Notes under the pieces: model-generated
Seen by the model: the letters and a program-made list of their open reading frames with translations, nothing else
What the model was told of the DNA's origin: nothing
Database searches by the model: none
Translations under genes and position numbers: made by a program
In this document: one piece after another, positions 26,401 through 40,856 of the stretch
How positions within the stretch are numbered: position 1 is the stretch's first letter
Layout of the letters: each line of letters opens with the position of its first letter
Source: Datnioides undecimradiatus
Lineage: Eukaryota; Chordata; Actinopteri; Lobotiformes; Datnioididae
Assembly (NCBI GenBank): GCA_008933995.1
Contig: WARS01000011.1
Coordinates: forward strand, 7,283,516-7,347,515
Direction of reading: 5' to 3'
DNA: 64,000 bases

Positions 26401-29400
26401 ACAACCAAACACAACCACATTGTACTTTTAACAAAGCAGTTAAAAAATAATTACAACCTCAATCTGATTTCATGCTTCACACGGCACAAGTCGTTTTCCA
26501 CTTGGCGGATCACAGTGAAGTTGGTTACCTTGTGGGGGGGGGGGGCATCCTGTCACCTGTAGCTCTTCATCTAAGAGCTCAGTGTTGCCGCTCCTTCTCA
26601 TTCCTTTCACTGATGCCTTTAGAAAACTAAGCAGAAAATATTCCTTATTGAATTTTGCAGATAAATATTTTTACCAATGATGCCGTCAGTGCAGACATTT
26701 GTATTGTGAGGAAGCAGGTGTAGGATGTAATGTTTGCATTATGTTTATGCAGACTGTCTAATGACCAGTTTGTATCACATGTTGTCCCACCTTGTCAACA
26801 CAAAAGTGATTATAGCACTTTTGAACAGCCACGCTCCAAAGCAGAGTGAAAAGCCGTCTGTCAGAGAGACAATTGTTTGAGAATGGGGATAGTGGCAAGT
26901 GTTTTCCAACAGTGTCTCCTTGAAAGCATTCGTAGTGTTGTGCTCACATGAACTCATGAAAAGTGAGAGAATTATTTGTGTTAGGAATGAAACGAGAGGA
27001 AAACCCTGGCTCCTTTCTAACCGCCACACAATCTGGCCAATTACAGCTTGAATCAGGTGTGAATCTTGGATCGTCGGTTTCAGAAAGTTACATAAATTGT
27101 TGGGCAGAGCACCTCACACCATTACCAGTAACTTAATGTAGCTCTGACAACATGAAGAAGGAGTGAACAGAGAGACTGTTAATAACAAAAGGAAATATTG
27201 CTGGATTACATGCAGGCATTGTTTCTTCATGTGCGTTTAGGGAACTTTAATCCAGCGCTGGAACAAAGCTGCTACACAGAGATAATAACTCAAGGTAAAT
27301 TATAATCCTTAAAATAAAATCAAACTGTATATTTCATGCCATATGGTTTACATTTTTCTGCATTAACTAACACATTAACTCAATACATTAGATGCAGTAA
27401 CTAACGTGTTCTAGTGTAACTAATTAAATTTAATGGATTATAACTTTAATCCAACCTCAACTGTATGTATGGCAGATCAGAAAATGATCCATGTGAATGA
27501 ATCTTTTCTGGAACTGTCTCTGGGTTTGTTTTTCAAAACACCAATTAGTGCTGTTTGGCAGAATATTGACTTATTAAATCTTGTGAAATGTTTTCACTGT
27601 CCATCTGTTGTCATCTCCCATTTAATCTGCTTAATTCAATCTTTCTACTCTAACAGTCTTTTTGTTTTTTCTTCTTTGTCTTTTTGTTCTGTCACCCACC
27701 CCTTCACAGTTAATTGAGCTACCTTACTTCCTCCTTATCATGTCTATGTATGCAGACAAATAGCTTGATGAAAAGATTGTCATACCCTTATCAAAAGCAT
27801 ATGCTCATACATTTGAAGGTCTATCACATTTGATGTTGAATTTGTGTTTGTGTTGTGTCAATTTGTTTGAATTCTGGAAGATTTTATTAGCTTTTCTTTT
27901 GTATTGACTTTAGGTTTTCTTCAGATTCATATGTCTTGTTGTGACATGACTAATTTTGGGACTGGAAAAAAAGAATTCACCTTTCTTTTAAAGTCTTCTA
28001 CAAGAATCGTTCAGTAAAGGAAAAGGAGAATAAAGACATTTTCTGTTCTCTGTGCTTTTCCTGTATTCGCTTGCATGGTACAGCTATGTATGATGTATGT
28101 ATGTATGGAACGACAGGCACATTGTATGACAGCACAAAACAGAAAGAAAGAGAGAATGATTCTTTATTGTTCTTCTGCCCCAAGAACCTCCGCACAAGCT
28201 GTGTGGCTCTTAGGAAGTTGCTCCATTGGAGAGTCCAGCGTTGCTCTGATAAATTTAAACACTGTTTTAGTATTCAAGGTATAGGGAGCGCTGCGAGTTT
28301 ACTACGCCCCCTGCTCACTCTTCTAGCCACCTGGTTTAGGAGGTTAACGTGCACAACATGAATGAGGAGGCAGGGACAGAAGGAGAGAGGGAAAGGAGGG
28401 ATGAGTGGGGGTGTGAAAGGAAAGAATTAAAAAGTCAATGAGGCTCCCTTGATAAGTGTTTGTGTGCTTGTGTGAGTATGTGCGCATGTTTGTCTGCAGC
28501 TCTTATCAGCAGTAAAACAGCATAGGTTAATTCTCATTCAGCAGGGTTCAGAGACGGTGTGTTGGTTTGTGTTTGCGTGTGTCTTTGTGTATGTGATGTG
28601 GCTCTTGCGTCCTTCAGACAAGGACAGTGAAGGTGTTACAGTCTGTCCAGAATGGAGAAACACTGTGGGCTCAGACAAGAACGTGGACAGCAGGAACTGG
28701 CAGTGCTGTAGCAGGTTTAACAGCATGGCAGAAAGAGCGTTGATGTTGCAGCCTCACATACAATAGCTTGATGTGCTAAATATGCTTTCGTTTCGACTGT
28801 AACACACTGTGTTCACAGCTATCACCAGCAAGAGTAGACAAACAGCTTACACCATTCTCACATTTTTATGCATGAGTTATCACTCATAACACGTAAAAAC
28901 AAAACCTTTCAATCAATACCACAGTGAGTCTTTAAATCATGCAGAGCGTTTATCTCTCGAAGGAGAAAAATCAGTGCTGTTTTTTGCAAATTCTGCAGTA
29001 ACACAATGGCAAAAGGAACCATTTTAAGGTGAAGCTACAATTTAACATTTTTTTTGTAATAAAATAAAGCAATATAACATTTTCAAAATAAATTTTAAAA
29101 AAGCACTTTTCTTGGTGCTGAGAAGAAAAATATGAACCCGTGTTTGGGGCAGAAAGTGCCTTTTGGAGGTACCATAAAAAACTGTTACATGGATAGCAAA
29201 ATTTTAAAAAATTACCTTTCGTGCCTTTATATTCACGATGGAAAAAGCTGAATAAGTTTAACCACAATTAACTACTTTAGAGAATCTGTTGTTCTCTGTA
29301 ATTGTGTCAGGGTGTTTAAGCTCTGTAAGGCACGCATTTAGATAAAGACGCTCACACCAACTATTGAACAAATCCCATCAAAATGCTCGTGTTGAAACCT

Positions 29401-30720
29401 AACCTGTATGGTGCTGTTAAAAGGAAGTATAGGTTTAGGCGACTAACAGACTGTGGTTTCGATTAAATAACTATTTAGAAGCAAGTTGAGTCTTAGACTG
29501 CTTTCTGGTTACATTGTGCGAACACAACACACAGTTGCTTCAAGTGAAACTCATTCAAATGAAAGCTCTTATAAAGTGTTTGCTTTATGACTTAAACTCT
29601 TGTTTTTTTGTAATAAGTACATACAAACCTACCTGCAGGTGTGATCAGCCTTTTTCATTTAAACTGTAGTTGCTGCCATCAGAAGAATGCCAACATTTAA
29701 TTACCACATTTGCAACAAAGAATTCCTCCCAGAAAAGACCAACTAAGCACCAGGTGTTTCAAACAGAAAATCCTAAAAATCTGGAGGTTGTTGAAGTAAA
29801 TGCTGCTGTGTCCTATCAGTCTGTGAAATTAGGAAATGCTAATTCTGTACCTATAGTGTCCAGTTTGTCACTCAGCAGCTCAAAATAAAACTTTTACTTT
29901 GACCACCTTTTTCCATCCCACATTTTATGTGCTACACATTGTTTTTCTAAGGAGGCCATTGCAGCCATCTGTGTTTCTGTCACCAGATGCAGTATCTTCA
30001 CTCTAATGAAAATGCTGCTCGTGCCAGATTTCTCTTATTAAGCCAAATTCTGAGGCACCTCCTAATGTGCACTCACAGACAATCGTCCCACTTATTGTTC
30101 TCGGAGGGAAATGAAGTTCCCTTCCCTTCCCCTCTTGCCGTAGTCTTCTCTGTGTTTATGAAAAACTATGCCATTATACTGTGCCATTTTGTTATTTTTA
30201 TACGTATTCTGCTAATGTTCTGTTTTTTTCTTTTCTGTATTTTTGTTCTCAGAAAACTGCAGCTCTTTCAGTAGTTGTGTGAGCTGTTTGAAGGATATCA
30301 GATACTGAGTGTTTAATGTGGACATCTCCAGATAGCAGCAGGATGTCTGAAGTCAATCAACTGCCACTTCACTTTTGGTGTTCATTGGTGTATTTAGGTT
30401 CTAATTTAATATAATCTATTGTAACACGAGTACAATAAAACAGAGGACACAATACAGGGAATAACAGAGAAACGTCCTGTGTGTTCATGATTGTCCTTGT
30501 TCTCTGGAATCTCAGTGCGCTTACCTGCCCCTCTGCCAGCCCAGATGTTGCAGCTGTGGTACAGATTGGACGGTTATTCTCCTCTTTGTTTGATTCCCAT
30601 CAGGTGCCAAATCTGGATTCCTGTACCGAAAACAAACCAAAATCATTAAAGATAATAAACTTTCTTAATGTACATTAAATTAAACAGTGTGTGTGTATGT
30701 GTGTGTGTGTGTGTGTGTGA

Positions 30721-30757
<37 letters not shown>

Positions 30758-30769
30758 TGCGTGTGTGCA

Positions 30770-30804
<35 letters not shown>

Positions 30805-33800
30805 TAGATGGAAGTGGAGTTTAGGTTATCTGTGCCATCAGGGCCCTGCCTTTAGATGCTCCTGGGCTGTACAAAACAGATGACAGTTGTGATGAATGAG
30901 CTGCATTTCACACTCTTACACTGCATCTGGTATCACATGGTGTACACACAGGCACACACATACACACATACAGAAATGCGTATACCAATCAGACACACAC
31001 AGTACTGTCAGTGTGCATATTCACACTCACCCACTCTCCACATTATCCTGCATTTGGCTGATTTTCTTTTTCTTGACGCGAGGGCTTTTTGATGTGTTAG
31101 GCTGAATGAGCATGTGCTGTAAATGTGCAGGAGAAGATGAGTGCTGACTCATCTACAACTTTCTCCCCAATTATCACCTTCTCTTTCATCACTACTTCCC
31201 TTTGACAACCAGTGTTAACAAAATGCCACGTCTTTCCTCCCAAGAGTGGACGTAGAGTAACCTTCTAACCCAGACAAAATACCAACCAGCCTCACCTCAC
31301 TTCTGTTTCCCCCGTAACTCCGCTGATAACCAACAGCCTCACAAAACACCCACTCAGCTTCATTCTTAATTACATATCTCCTGCTTTCATACTCTGACAC
31401 AGTCTTGATCAGTCTACAGATTATAATTCTTTCATGTTTTTGTGATGAAATGTCACTCTTCATTTTCATGTTACCACTTTCCCTAAACCTGTCTTTTCTT
31501 ATTCTATTTTGGTTTGTGGTTTTGCATATTTCATGTCTGTATACAGTTGTTTCAGCCATCCAGGTTGTCATTTGTCAGAGCAAAATAAAAACACTTTCCT
31601 GGGCTCCTTTTGGCATCAGAGAGAGATAAAGAAATGTGGTCTCATTGAAGGGAACGGGCATATGTTGCCATAACACCATTACCTCTGCAGTTCACCAACA
31701 ACCTGTAAACCCAGTCAAGGGTCCAGGGGGGCAAAATGAAGATGCTGTTTGTGTTGGTGTTCTCAGCTTTATCCTCATCAAGTCAAGGGGGTCATTTATC
31801 CCCATGCCGGGGATTTCCTATAAGACAATTCAGGTGATCGACTTAAAACTTAGATTGTTCATGATATAAAGTATAAAGGAGTTTGTAATTTGCTCTGACA
31901 TGCATTTCCCACAAGGCTTTTTGTTCACCCTCAGTGAACAGACATGAACTTGATGCCTTCAGCTGTGGGTTGTTTGTGTAGGTGGAGAGAGCAGTAATTG
32001 ATTCCATAGTAAGAGCAAGACAGCGAGAGATGTTTCAGAATAGAAAATATAAGATTCCTGCCTCCTGAATTCATGCTGTTGTAATTCATGATGCTGCTTT
32101 TGGACAAAGTATTGTCTCTTGTGCTTTTTCAGGCTGGATTTCTACCCATGTTATCGAACAATGCAGCAAAGCTGTGACATTCATTAGGAATCACATGCTT
32201 TCTTCCTCTTAAAGAAAACTTGATGTTTGATGTCGACATTTAGTAGCAAATAGCTGTCAAACTCATTTGTGCTGACATGTCTGTCTATTTGCAACAGATA
32301 ATCCAGGAAAATACCAAAAAATACACAGTGTAACAACAAAACAGTTCCAGACAGTGCTAAAGTTATTTTTTTAAGCATGAAAAAATCTTTTACTAACTGC
32401 AGCAAATGACCAGGAGGTGACTCACCAACCAATTAACTGTGGTTCTCGCTCTGGGAAGAGATGGGCCTTGTTATGAAATAGGCAGAACTTGGTCTTGTGA
32501 TGATGAGTGCTTTCATTAAAACAGCCTCCTTCCTGTGAGTGAGCCATGTGTGGTGAGGCCACACATTTACAGTAATGCTGAAAAAAAAAAACCCAAATGC
32601 ATAAGGTTTGAAAAGACTGGCATTCACACAGCAGAGCTCTGGGAGGATTAAGACATTACAGGTTAGGACATGAGCATACCTTAGAATGGCAGGGGAAAAG
32701 GTGAGAGAGGAAGAGCAAAGGATAATGGTTTAGAGTAAAGCCTCAAATAGAGAATTTTGTGTTAAGAACATTTATTTATTTATTTATTTTCTTGTTGCCA
32801 CGTTGCTGGTGTGTCACATGTGTCAGTGGATGCAGTTATCAGTGCTTCAAGTTGTTCTCAGCTGACAGCCTGTCACTCACACACACAGTCAGATGTACAG
32901 GCCAAAGTGGATCTGTGGATGCAGGCCACTTCAAGTCTGCTCGCTTACTTTGATGTCTTCCCTTTTTGCTCTTTTCATGTCTCTTTCTCTCTCTCATGCA
33001 CACATATACAGGATATCTCAAACAGCTTGACGTATCACCTTTATTAGATACCAGACAGTAAAAAGTGACACAAGCATGGCTTAAGTCAGGCCCACGGCTT
33101 CATGACGTGCGTCTCACATCATCGCCAGACACCCACGACTCTCACAGCTTTGCGCAATTAAGAGTTTCTGTGTGGCCTGAAAGGGTCTTTGGGTGTGTAG
33201 TCAGCAGATTGCTGTTTGGAGGTGCAGTGTGTATTATTGGGATTGGGAGAGGACATCAATCTCTATCAGCACTCCCATAGGATAAATCCACCCACATGCT
33301 GACAGGAACCACACACTCACACACACACACACACACACACACACAGATACACATTGTATTAATTGAGCTCAACACGATTCCCAATCGGAGTGCATTTTCC
33401 CTCTTTAAAAGAAACACTTTAAAGGCAGAATTATGCAATTATTTTACTGTTTAAAAAACAAAATATTATCATAGAACAATTATACTCTGGTAGGTTATGA
33501 TAAATGAAGCATGTTAATGATAATTACCTCTCTGTGGTAGCCTAATTCCTCTCTGTGCTAACCGAATTAAATTTTTACTGACATTTTTATACTAACATGC
33601 TAAGAGTGGGGGTAGAAACAGCCTTGACATTTGTGGATTTTAGTGGATTTGTTAAAAAAAAAAAAAAAAGTCACTAGCAGAACTGAGTCTAATCCAAAAA
33701 ATAAACAGCGTACTGAAAGCCTGAACACCTCTAATCATAATAAACAGATGGCTCAGAAGTTTCTAAATTCAGCTCATTTATTCAATTCTGTGACCAAAAG

Positions 33801-36422
33801 CAGCGAGCACAGCACACACTCAAATGTGTCTGACCTTGCTTTCAAGATGTTGCACTGCGCAAGGAATTTCAGCTTTGGATGATGTGTGGGTAATTGTAAG
33901 AGTGCCTCTGATATGAAGTCATAACGACAATTTTGCCATAAGCTGATGGTATTACCATTCATCATTCTGTGGCTGTAAGGCTTTGCTGTAGGTAAAATAA
34001 AAATTGGGAGTGTTGTGTTTTTTATATAGTCTATATCTTCTTTTTTTTATTACTTAAAAATATCCCACTTTAAACCAAAATCAGGCATACTTATACACTT
34101 AAATTATCAGATGACTTTAATATGCTATTTTGACCCAATGTGAAAATATGTATGTATTTTCATATTTTTCGCCTTTCAGGATGTTTTCATTTGTTTATTT
34201 CAGCGTGGAAAATGATATATTAACGCGAGAACCTGGAGGCGCCAAATTGTCTGATTAGATGCATTTAATGTGTTTCACAGAGACTCGAGAAGACCGCACA
34301 AAGAGACTGTTCAGACACTACACTGTGGGATCCTACGACAACTTCACCTCATACAGGTACAGCCGATCTGTCTCTTTTTGTACTGCACAAACTATATTAG
34401 TGATATCATGGATACCTTTCTTACCTGAACCGGGGTAATAAAGTCCATGTGAGAAGGTGCTGCTGCCATCTAAAGGCATGAGGGTGCCAGTGCAGTCAGT
34501 TCTACTTTTCAAATGTGCATGAAATCGTATTACATAACTCTGTGTAACAGTTTGTTTTTGTCTTTATGTGTGGATTGGTGTTCATCCATAAGTATACTCC
34601 ACATGCATGGTTTCATGCTTCATATTTATGGCTTGCTTATTATTCAACATGTTGTTATTTTTCTAATAATATTTCTATAATATTTTTGTATAATTTCTTT
34701 TGCCATCTTTATCTCAGGGAAACATTAAAAATGTATTAAGTGTAAGTGCTCCTTCTCCTCTAAGTCACATTTGTTTGTGGTTTTGTTATGATGCCGCCTT
34801 AATGCCATAGTGTGTCAGTTTGAGACACAGCGCGAGTCTGAATGAGCACTGTTCCCACCCACTTTCTCAGGCTTCATTAAATATCAAGCTCTTGCATGCT
34901 AGGTTTTAGTGTAGTCATTATTAAGTTATTAGGATTAAATGTCTCTTCTGGCATTGAAGCGCCAGGTTTGTAGACATAAGCATCACACAAATTGTTATGG
35001 TAGTCACACAAGGTATTATGTGGTAACGTTTTTTTTTTTATGGTTGGTCAAGGCTCCACTAATTCACTATCAGACTGAGGTTTTAAGGAGCCTAGTTGTA
35101 GTTAGGACAGAAACACAGCGAGTTATGTTGTCCAGTTTCTAAAATGATATCTAAAGTGCAGTTTGAGGAATATTCGAATCACAAATGTCAAAGGACAGCT
35201 TTATTTTGAGGACCCATTTACTTTTCTAAATTGGGAGTCTTCCATCAGTGTTTTTCTTTATTCAGTCATGTAGGCGGGTAGAGACAGTGAGGACATTGCA
35301 TTAATGCAGCATTTTGGGACACAGAGCAGAGATGAAAGCGTAGTGGATAAAAGGGTTTGGACTGAAACAGCATCTTAGTGATGCTTATCCAATCCAGTGT
35401 TTTGTGCATATTAATTGCTGCAAAAGTGGATAGGTAGTGTTTTATGAAAGCAAACCTTTGACCTCCCTCCTGCAGAAAGGTTTGTTACGGGTCTCCCGGC
35501 TCCAGCAGCAGGAGCTCTGTGTTGCCTCGGTAAGTCTGAGAGAGTGAAGTGTAACTAAGCTAATGGAGACTGCAGCCGCCTACTGAGTTGCAACCTGAAC
35601 ACTCGACCTCTACATCTGCCTCAGCTGTGAGGATGGATGACTGATAATGCTGAAAATCAGAAAAATACTACAAAACTCTTGGCTTCTTGTTGAGGTGTTC
35701 AGGCTGTAAGCTTGCAGTAGCCCAATCAGTTAAAGTGTGGTGTGAGAAGACTGGAGGGTAACGCAGCATCTTCTTTGTTGTTTATATGAAATCTAAGCTA
35801 ATGAATATAGGGTTATTTTCATCTATACTAGAGGTGCAGCACATTTGTAATATATTTGAATCATTGTTTTAGTGTTCTGCATTAGACTTGTTTTAGATAC
35901 CTTTTAGTTTAACTACATCTTTTTACTGTCATAAATGTAGATTTACATTGCAGTTCATACTAACCTGATCTTTCTGTTGACAGTCTGTTCAGGCACCATG
36001 CTAATATTTGCTTTGCTGCTAAAGACTGCCTTACTAACTCTGCTTTGATTTTGGCTCACAGGCTTTGGACATAAATGCGTGGCTTGAAAAACAACAACAT
36101 ATAAGTGCATGCATGGCAGCATAGGTTTACACCATCTAAAAGATTCCCCTTCTCAGCACTCGGGAAAATCAGGCAGTGATGAACTGCTCACTTACTTTTG
36201 CCTCCTATTCCCTCTGTCATTAGTCAGGGGATAATATTGCATCTGAGTCATCTCTGTCAGTAGCAGAAGCCCTCCACAGCCTCTTCAGCTGCAGTCTCAT
36301 CCGAGGGATCAGCCAGAAGATTGATTCAGTTTTAGGTTTTATCCCAAAGATACTTCAATCACAAGGGCTCTCTCTCACTCCTGCTTACTCTCTCACTACC
36401 TATCTATCTATCAATCAATCTA

Positions 36423-36490
<68 letters not shown>

Positions 36491-36586
36491 CGCATCAAAA
36501 TACTAGTATAACCCCTGGGAATCCTTGGTTGTGGTTGCCTGTTCAGCTTTTAACTTGATTGGTTAACAGGAAAGAAAGTACAGTAG

Positions 36587-36649
<63 letters not shown>

Positions 36650-36905
36650 TGTGTGTGGAAGCCTCCATCTCCTCCCACTTGTCAAACCCCCCCCAACAGA
36701 CCCCCTTTACTCTCCTGCCCTCCCTCTCGCCCCTCTCTCTCTCTTTGTGTGTGTGAGGATGGTGTTGGATTCATACCTGCTCTCCCTTTGCTCCCTTCTT
36801 CACAGCGACTATATCATAGAGGAGAAAAATGCTGTTTTACAGAAGAAAGAAAATGAGGGGTTTGGCTTTGTCCTGCGGGGAGCCAAAGGTGAGATACAAA
36901 CACAC

Positions 36906-36959
<54 letters not shown>

Positions 36960-37654
36960 TTGCCAAAATAATCACATTGACTCCACACCTGTTTTCAGCA
37001 TTTTGATGTGAGAGGCAGTTTGTTGATCTGAGTCACGGAGTACGGCTCAGTCTGTATTGTTACTGTGTGAGTCAACAACACGACCAGCTTTGGTCAACAC
37101 TCAGCTTGTATACTCAGATGCACTCAGGCTCCTGTATGTGTGTGTGTGTGCAAGCGTGTGTGTGTGTGCGTGTAGCCCCTTTGGTGGCGTCATCCTTGGC
37201 TGAGCTGTCGGCTAGCTGTCCCATCTGTTCCCCGCACATGGCGTTCAGCTTTAGTAGAGACGCTCTCCTCTCTCCCCTCCTCTCTTATTTCTCTCATCTT
37301 TGCTTTGTCTGTCCTTGTTTTTCCTCTCTCTCCTCTACCGCCTTCATCTCCCTCCTGTCCATTATCCTCTCAAAACACTTTTATGCTATCGTCCTCATAC
37401 CATCCGCATTTTTAACTGAAACGTCCCCTCTACTCATCTCCATCGCCACAAATTCATTTTACTCATGCACGTGCCAGCTCTCCCCTGTTCACGCTGGTTA
37501 CCATGGTAACCTCTCTCAGGCACCTTGCCGGGAGTCTGAATGTGCTTTACTGCTTCATCACTCACTACCATGGATCTTGGCCCACCCCGCTCTCTTTTAC
37601 TCACTATGTCTTTTGCTCCCCCAGTATCCTTAAAGACACAAGAACACACACTCA

Positions 37655-37695
<41 letters not shown>

Positions 37696-40600
37696 ACACT
37701 GCATTTCACTTAGTGGTCCTCTGAGAAGTCTCGTGTGTCAGTGATTTAGCTGGATTCATTCCAAGATTAAATGGGGTTTGTGGTAGCACACTCACTTAAC
37801 GAAGTGTGCTTGTGGACTGTGTGTGTGTGTGAGCGCATGCATGCATGGGTGCGTGTGTCTGTTTTGTGGAGATATGCATGAAGTAGAGAAAATGAGAACA
37901 TGTGATTGTATCAGTATTGTTTAGGTGTGTCAGGCAGATGCAGTATAGACCCAGTCAGGGCCTCTAGTATGCCTGCCTAATATACACAGACATCTTTAGT
38001 CAGTATGATTAAACACACAGCAAATTTATTAATTAAATCATTTTAGTAAGGCTAGAAGGGAAGTTTATCGTGTCTCCAAGTGAATTAAAATGGAGCAGAT
38101 TCAAACAAATGGCCTACATTTTTCCAAATATTCTTTGCAGCAAGTGCTACATTTACTGTTTGTGATCTTGTTATGGTCATTGGCAATGTCAGTGGTACCA
38201 GAAGTGTGTCAAAGCAAGCTATAGATTTCATTTAACTGTTCTGGTTGCATTCCCTGTTTTTGTTTTTTCTCAGCTGAGACACCGATTGAAGAGTTCACCC
38301 CCACCCCAGCATTCCCTGCCCTTCAATACCTGGAGTCTGTGGACGTGGAGGGAGTGGCGTGGAGAGCTGGTCTGAGAACAGGAGACTTCCTCATTGAGGT
38401 AATTAGGGACATCACTTCACTTGCTTCTTCTTCATCTGCACCTACTTCTCATTACTGAACACAGTGCTGATGGCCTTGAACAAAGACCAAAAACTAACTG
38501 TGCAGGATTCTGCACAATCCTGTGGTGGATTTGATGCATGTATTAAGATATATTTAAAATCCTGAGATACTGCTCTATAAAGAATAGGCATGCTTTGTAG
38601 AAAATTGAATCTGAACTTTGATTATGTGAAGTATCTCGCCCTGAGGTGGGGTTCTTAAGGCAATGATGAATCAGATCAGAGACCAGCAGAGCACACATAT
38701 GTCAGGGAGTATTTAAAGCATTCTGAACATTTTCTCCTCTGGTATCTGTTATACACTAACAAGTGTAGACCAAAGACCAAATATGAACTACAACTGACCC
38801 TTCCCTGTCTCACCTGTCATTGTACATCTTTACATGGTCGTAACTATTTCTGAACTGCGTTCCTTAATCAGCAGGGTACTAGCTTTAATTCATCACATAT
38901 CACTGACCCACCAGAATTTGTATCTATGGTGGTTTAACGTCAGCAGCATTGTTAAAAAAATCAATGTTATGGCAACATGTCTCAGTCTGAATGTGTGTGT
39001 GTTTTTCCTCTCAGGTGAACGGGGTGAATGTAGTCAAGGTGGGCCATAAGCAGGTGGTGTCCTTGATCAGGCAAGGGGGCAACAGGCTGCTAATGAAGGT
39101 GGTGTCTGTCACACGCAAACCTGAGTCTGAGGAAGTCGTTCGCAAGAAAGGTAAAAACCTGATGAAAGGGATACATTTTTTAAAAAAGTTAAAATCACCT
39201 GAAATTCTGCTTGGCATAACAGTGCTCCCAAGTAACTTTTTCCACTTGTGGCACTGGTGCACCCTACTGAAATAGGAGCAGTATAAACTTTAAGACCCCC
39301 ACTAAAGTCAACATGCACCACATCAAGTTCATAACCTTTCCATATTAACTGTATTGGTGGTAAATGGTTTGGTAATAAATAGACAGTTGACAGAAATAAC
39401 AATGTGCTGATTTATTTTAAATGAAAGAGTTAAAGAGCGTTGCCTTAATAGAAAAAAATGAAGTCATTGATTGTATTTGTCTCTACATTGTTTTTGTTTG
39501 ATGCTGTTGTTTTTTCATGTGGTGTCGTGTTTTAAGTGTGCAGTCGAGTCGGCATAACTAGTTTGCACAGTGTATTTCGGGTCACACAGAGACCAGAAGC
39601 TGCAAACATTTTGCAAGATCTTGGTAAACTGCATGAGCCATTCCTGACAGGAAGAGCAGGGACATTTTTCAGCATTAGATTACCCGACGCTTCCTCACCT
39701 GAACTGTCCTCAGTTTCTAGTTGTTTCCAGTGCAGCTACAGTAATGTTCACTATATATCCCAATAATATACAGTATATCTCACTGTAAAAAAGATTCTAA
39801 AACAGCAACAAAATAAATAATATCCTTGATAATATACTGAGTGAAGTTTAGAAACACTGAAGACTAAAGGGTACCAACAGACATCAGTCACTATCAGTTC
39901 CTCCTCCTGTCGTCTGTTGTTCTTCCTCTGCCGATGTTAGTCACTGCCCAAAGGTCGAGCCAGCAGGCTGCTTTAGCTCAGCTAGTAGCTGCTTTTAGGA
40001 AAAGCAGACACATTTAAGGATATGTCTGTATGAACATTTCGTAGTAAGATGAGCTACCACCCTGTGCTTTTATGAAACATAAGATTGTGAACAGAGCAGA
40101 TTAAAATATCGTTTCAACATATTTATCCCTGTTGAACAAGTGTATGGACAGTGTTTTTAATTTTTTAATGAACAAGTTATCTTGACTTCATCTCTTCCAC
40201 TTTACTACTTCTGACTTCGCTTCACACAGGCTGACACAGAGCGTTAAGTGTTAAAAATGACAGATCCTTCCTGGTGTTTTACATGATGGTGATTTTAGAA
40301 GTGAAAACAGACAGCAAAACGGACAGAAACAAAAATGGAGGGCATCTTTGCAAGTCATACTTGTGCTCCTAGTAAATTTTGTCACGCTGTCTCCAAATAT
40401 GGTTTCAACATGAGTCTAAATGGTCACATTTTGGAGCCCTGCACATGTGTTTTATGTAATGACCCCCTCAACTACTATTAAACATGTTCATCAGTATGAA
40501 TGACCTTTTGTATTGTAAAACTAATTATATAGTAATGGCTTCTTTAAAATATATTGTGTGCTCAGGGATTTGATCATGGTACATGTAATTTCTCATAGGA

Positions 40601-40824
40601 TGTCTAAGTTATTTGCTAATTAATTTTATAGCTGCATGTAATGGAAGTTAGTTTTATGTACAGAGCACAGAGGAATATCTACGTATGTTTGCATTGTCAA
40701 GGTGATTTTACCACGTTTCCCTGCTGTAGATTCATGTGGTTTCCATGTCAACCACAGCTCGCCATTACTCAGCTCCCACACAGTCCTGGCACTGTGACCT
40801 CAGGACTGTGTACACTGCAATTGG

Positions 40825-40856
<32 letters not shown>

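Larger units (their letters stand above)
15876..34280 (+). other. shank3: 18.4-kb SHANK3 intron
   Basis: The intron lies between the SH3 exon and the linker exon. It holds a (TC)n tract (19210-19327), a (GA)n tract (22687-22709), (CA)n and (TG)n tracts, an AP-1/MEF2 site cluster (20647-20700) and the candidate internal promoter and first exon (24714-25282). I see no other gene in it on either strand. Confidence 0.75.

Noticed and set aside
31215-31571. 118-residue open frame on the - strand
   Set aside because: No recognised family; could be a decayed transposon fragment, but I could not support that.
36591-36971. 126-residue ORF with repeated Cys-Val then a PDZ piece
   Set aside because: Its start is translation of the GT microsatellite. 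The PDZ part is the real exon 36806-36888 read through a retained intron. An ATG at 36759 is in frame with the exon, but a one-in-three chance and lack of promoter signals make an alternative start unsupported.
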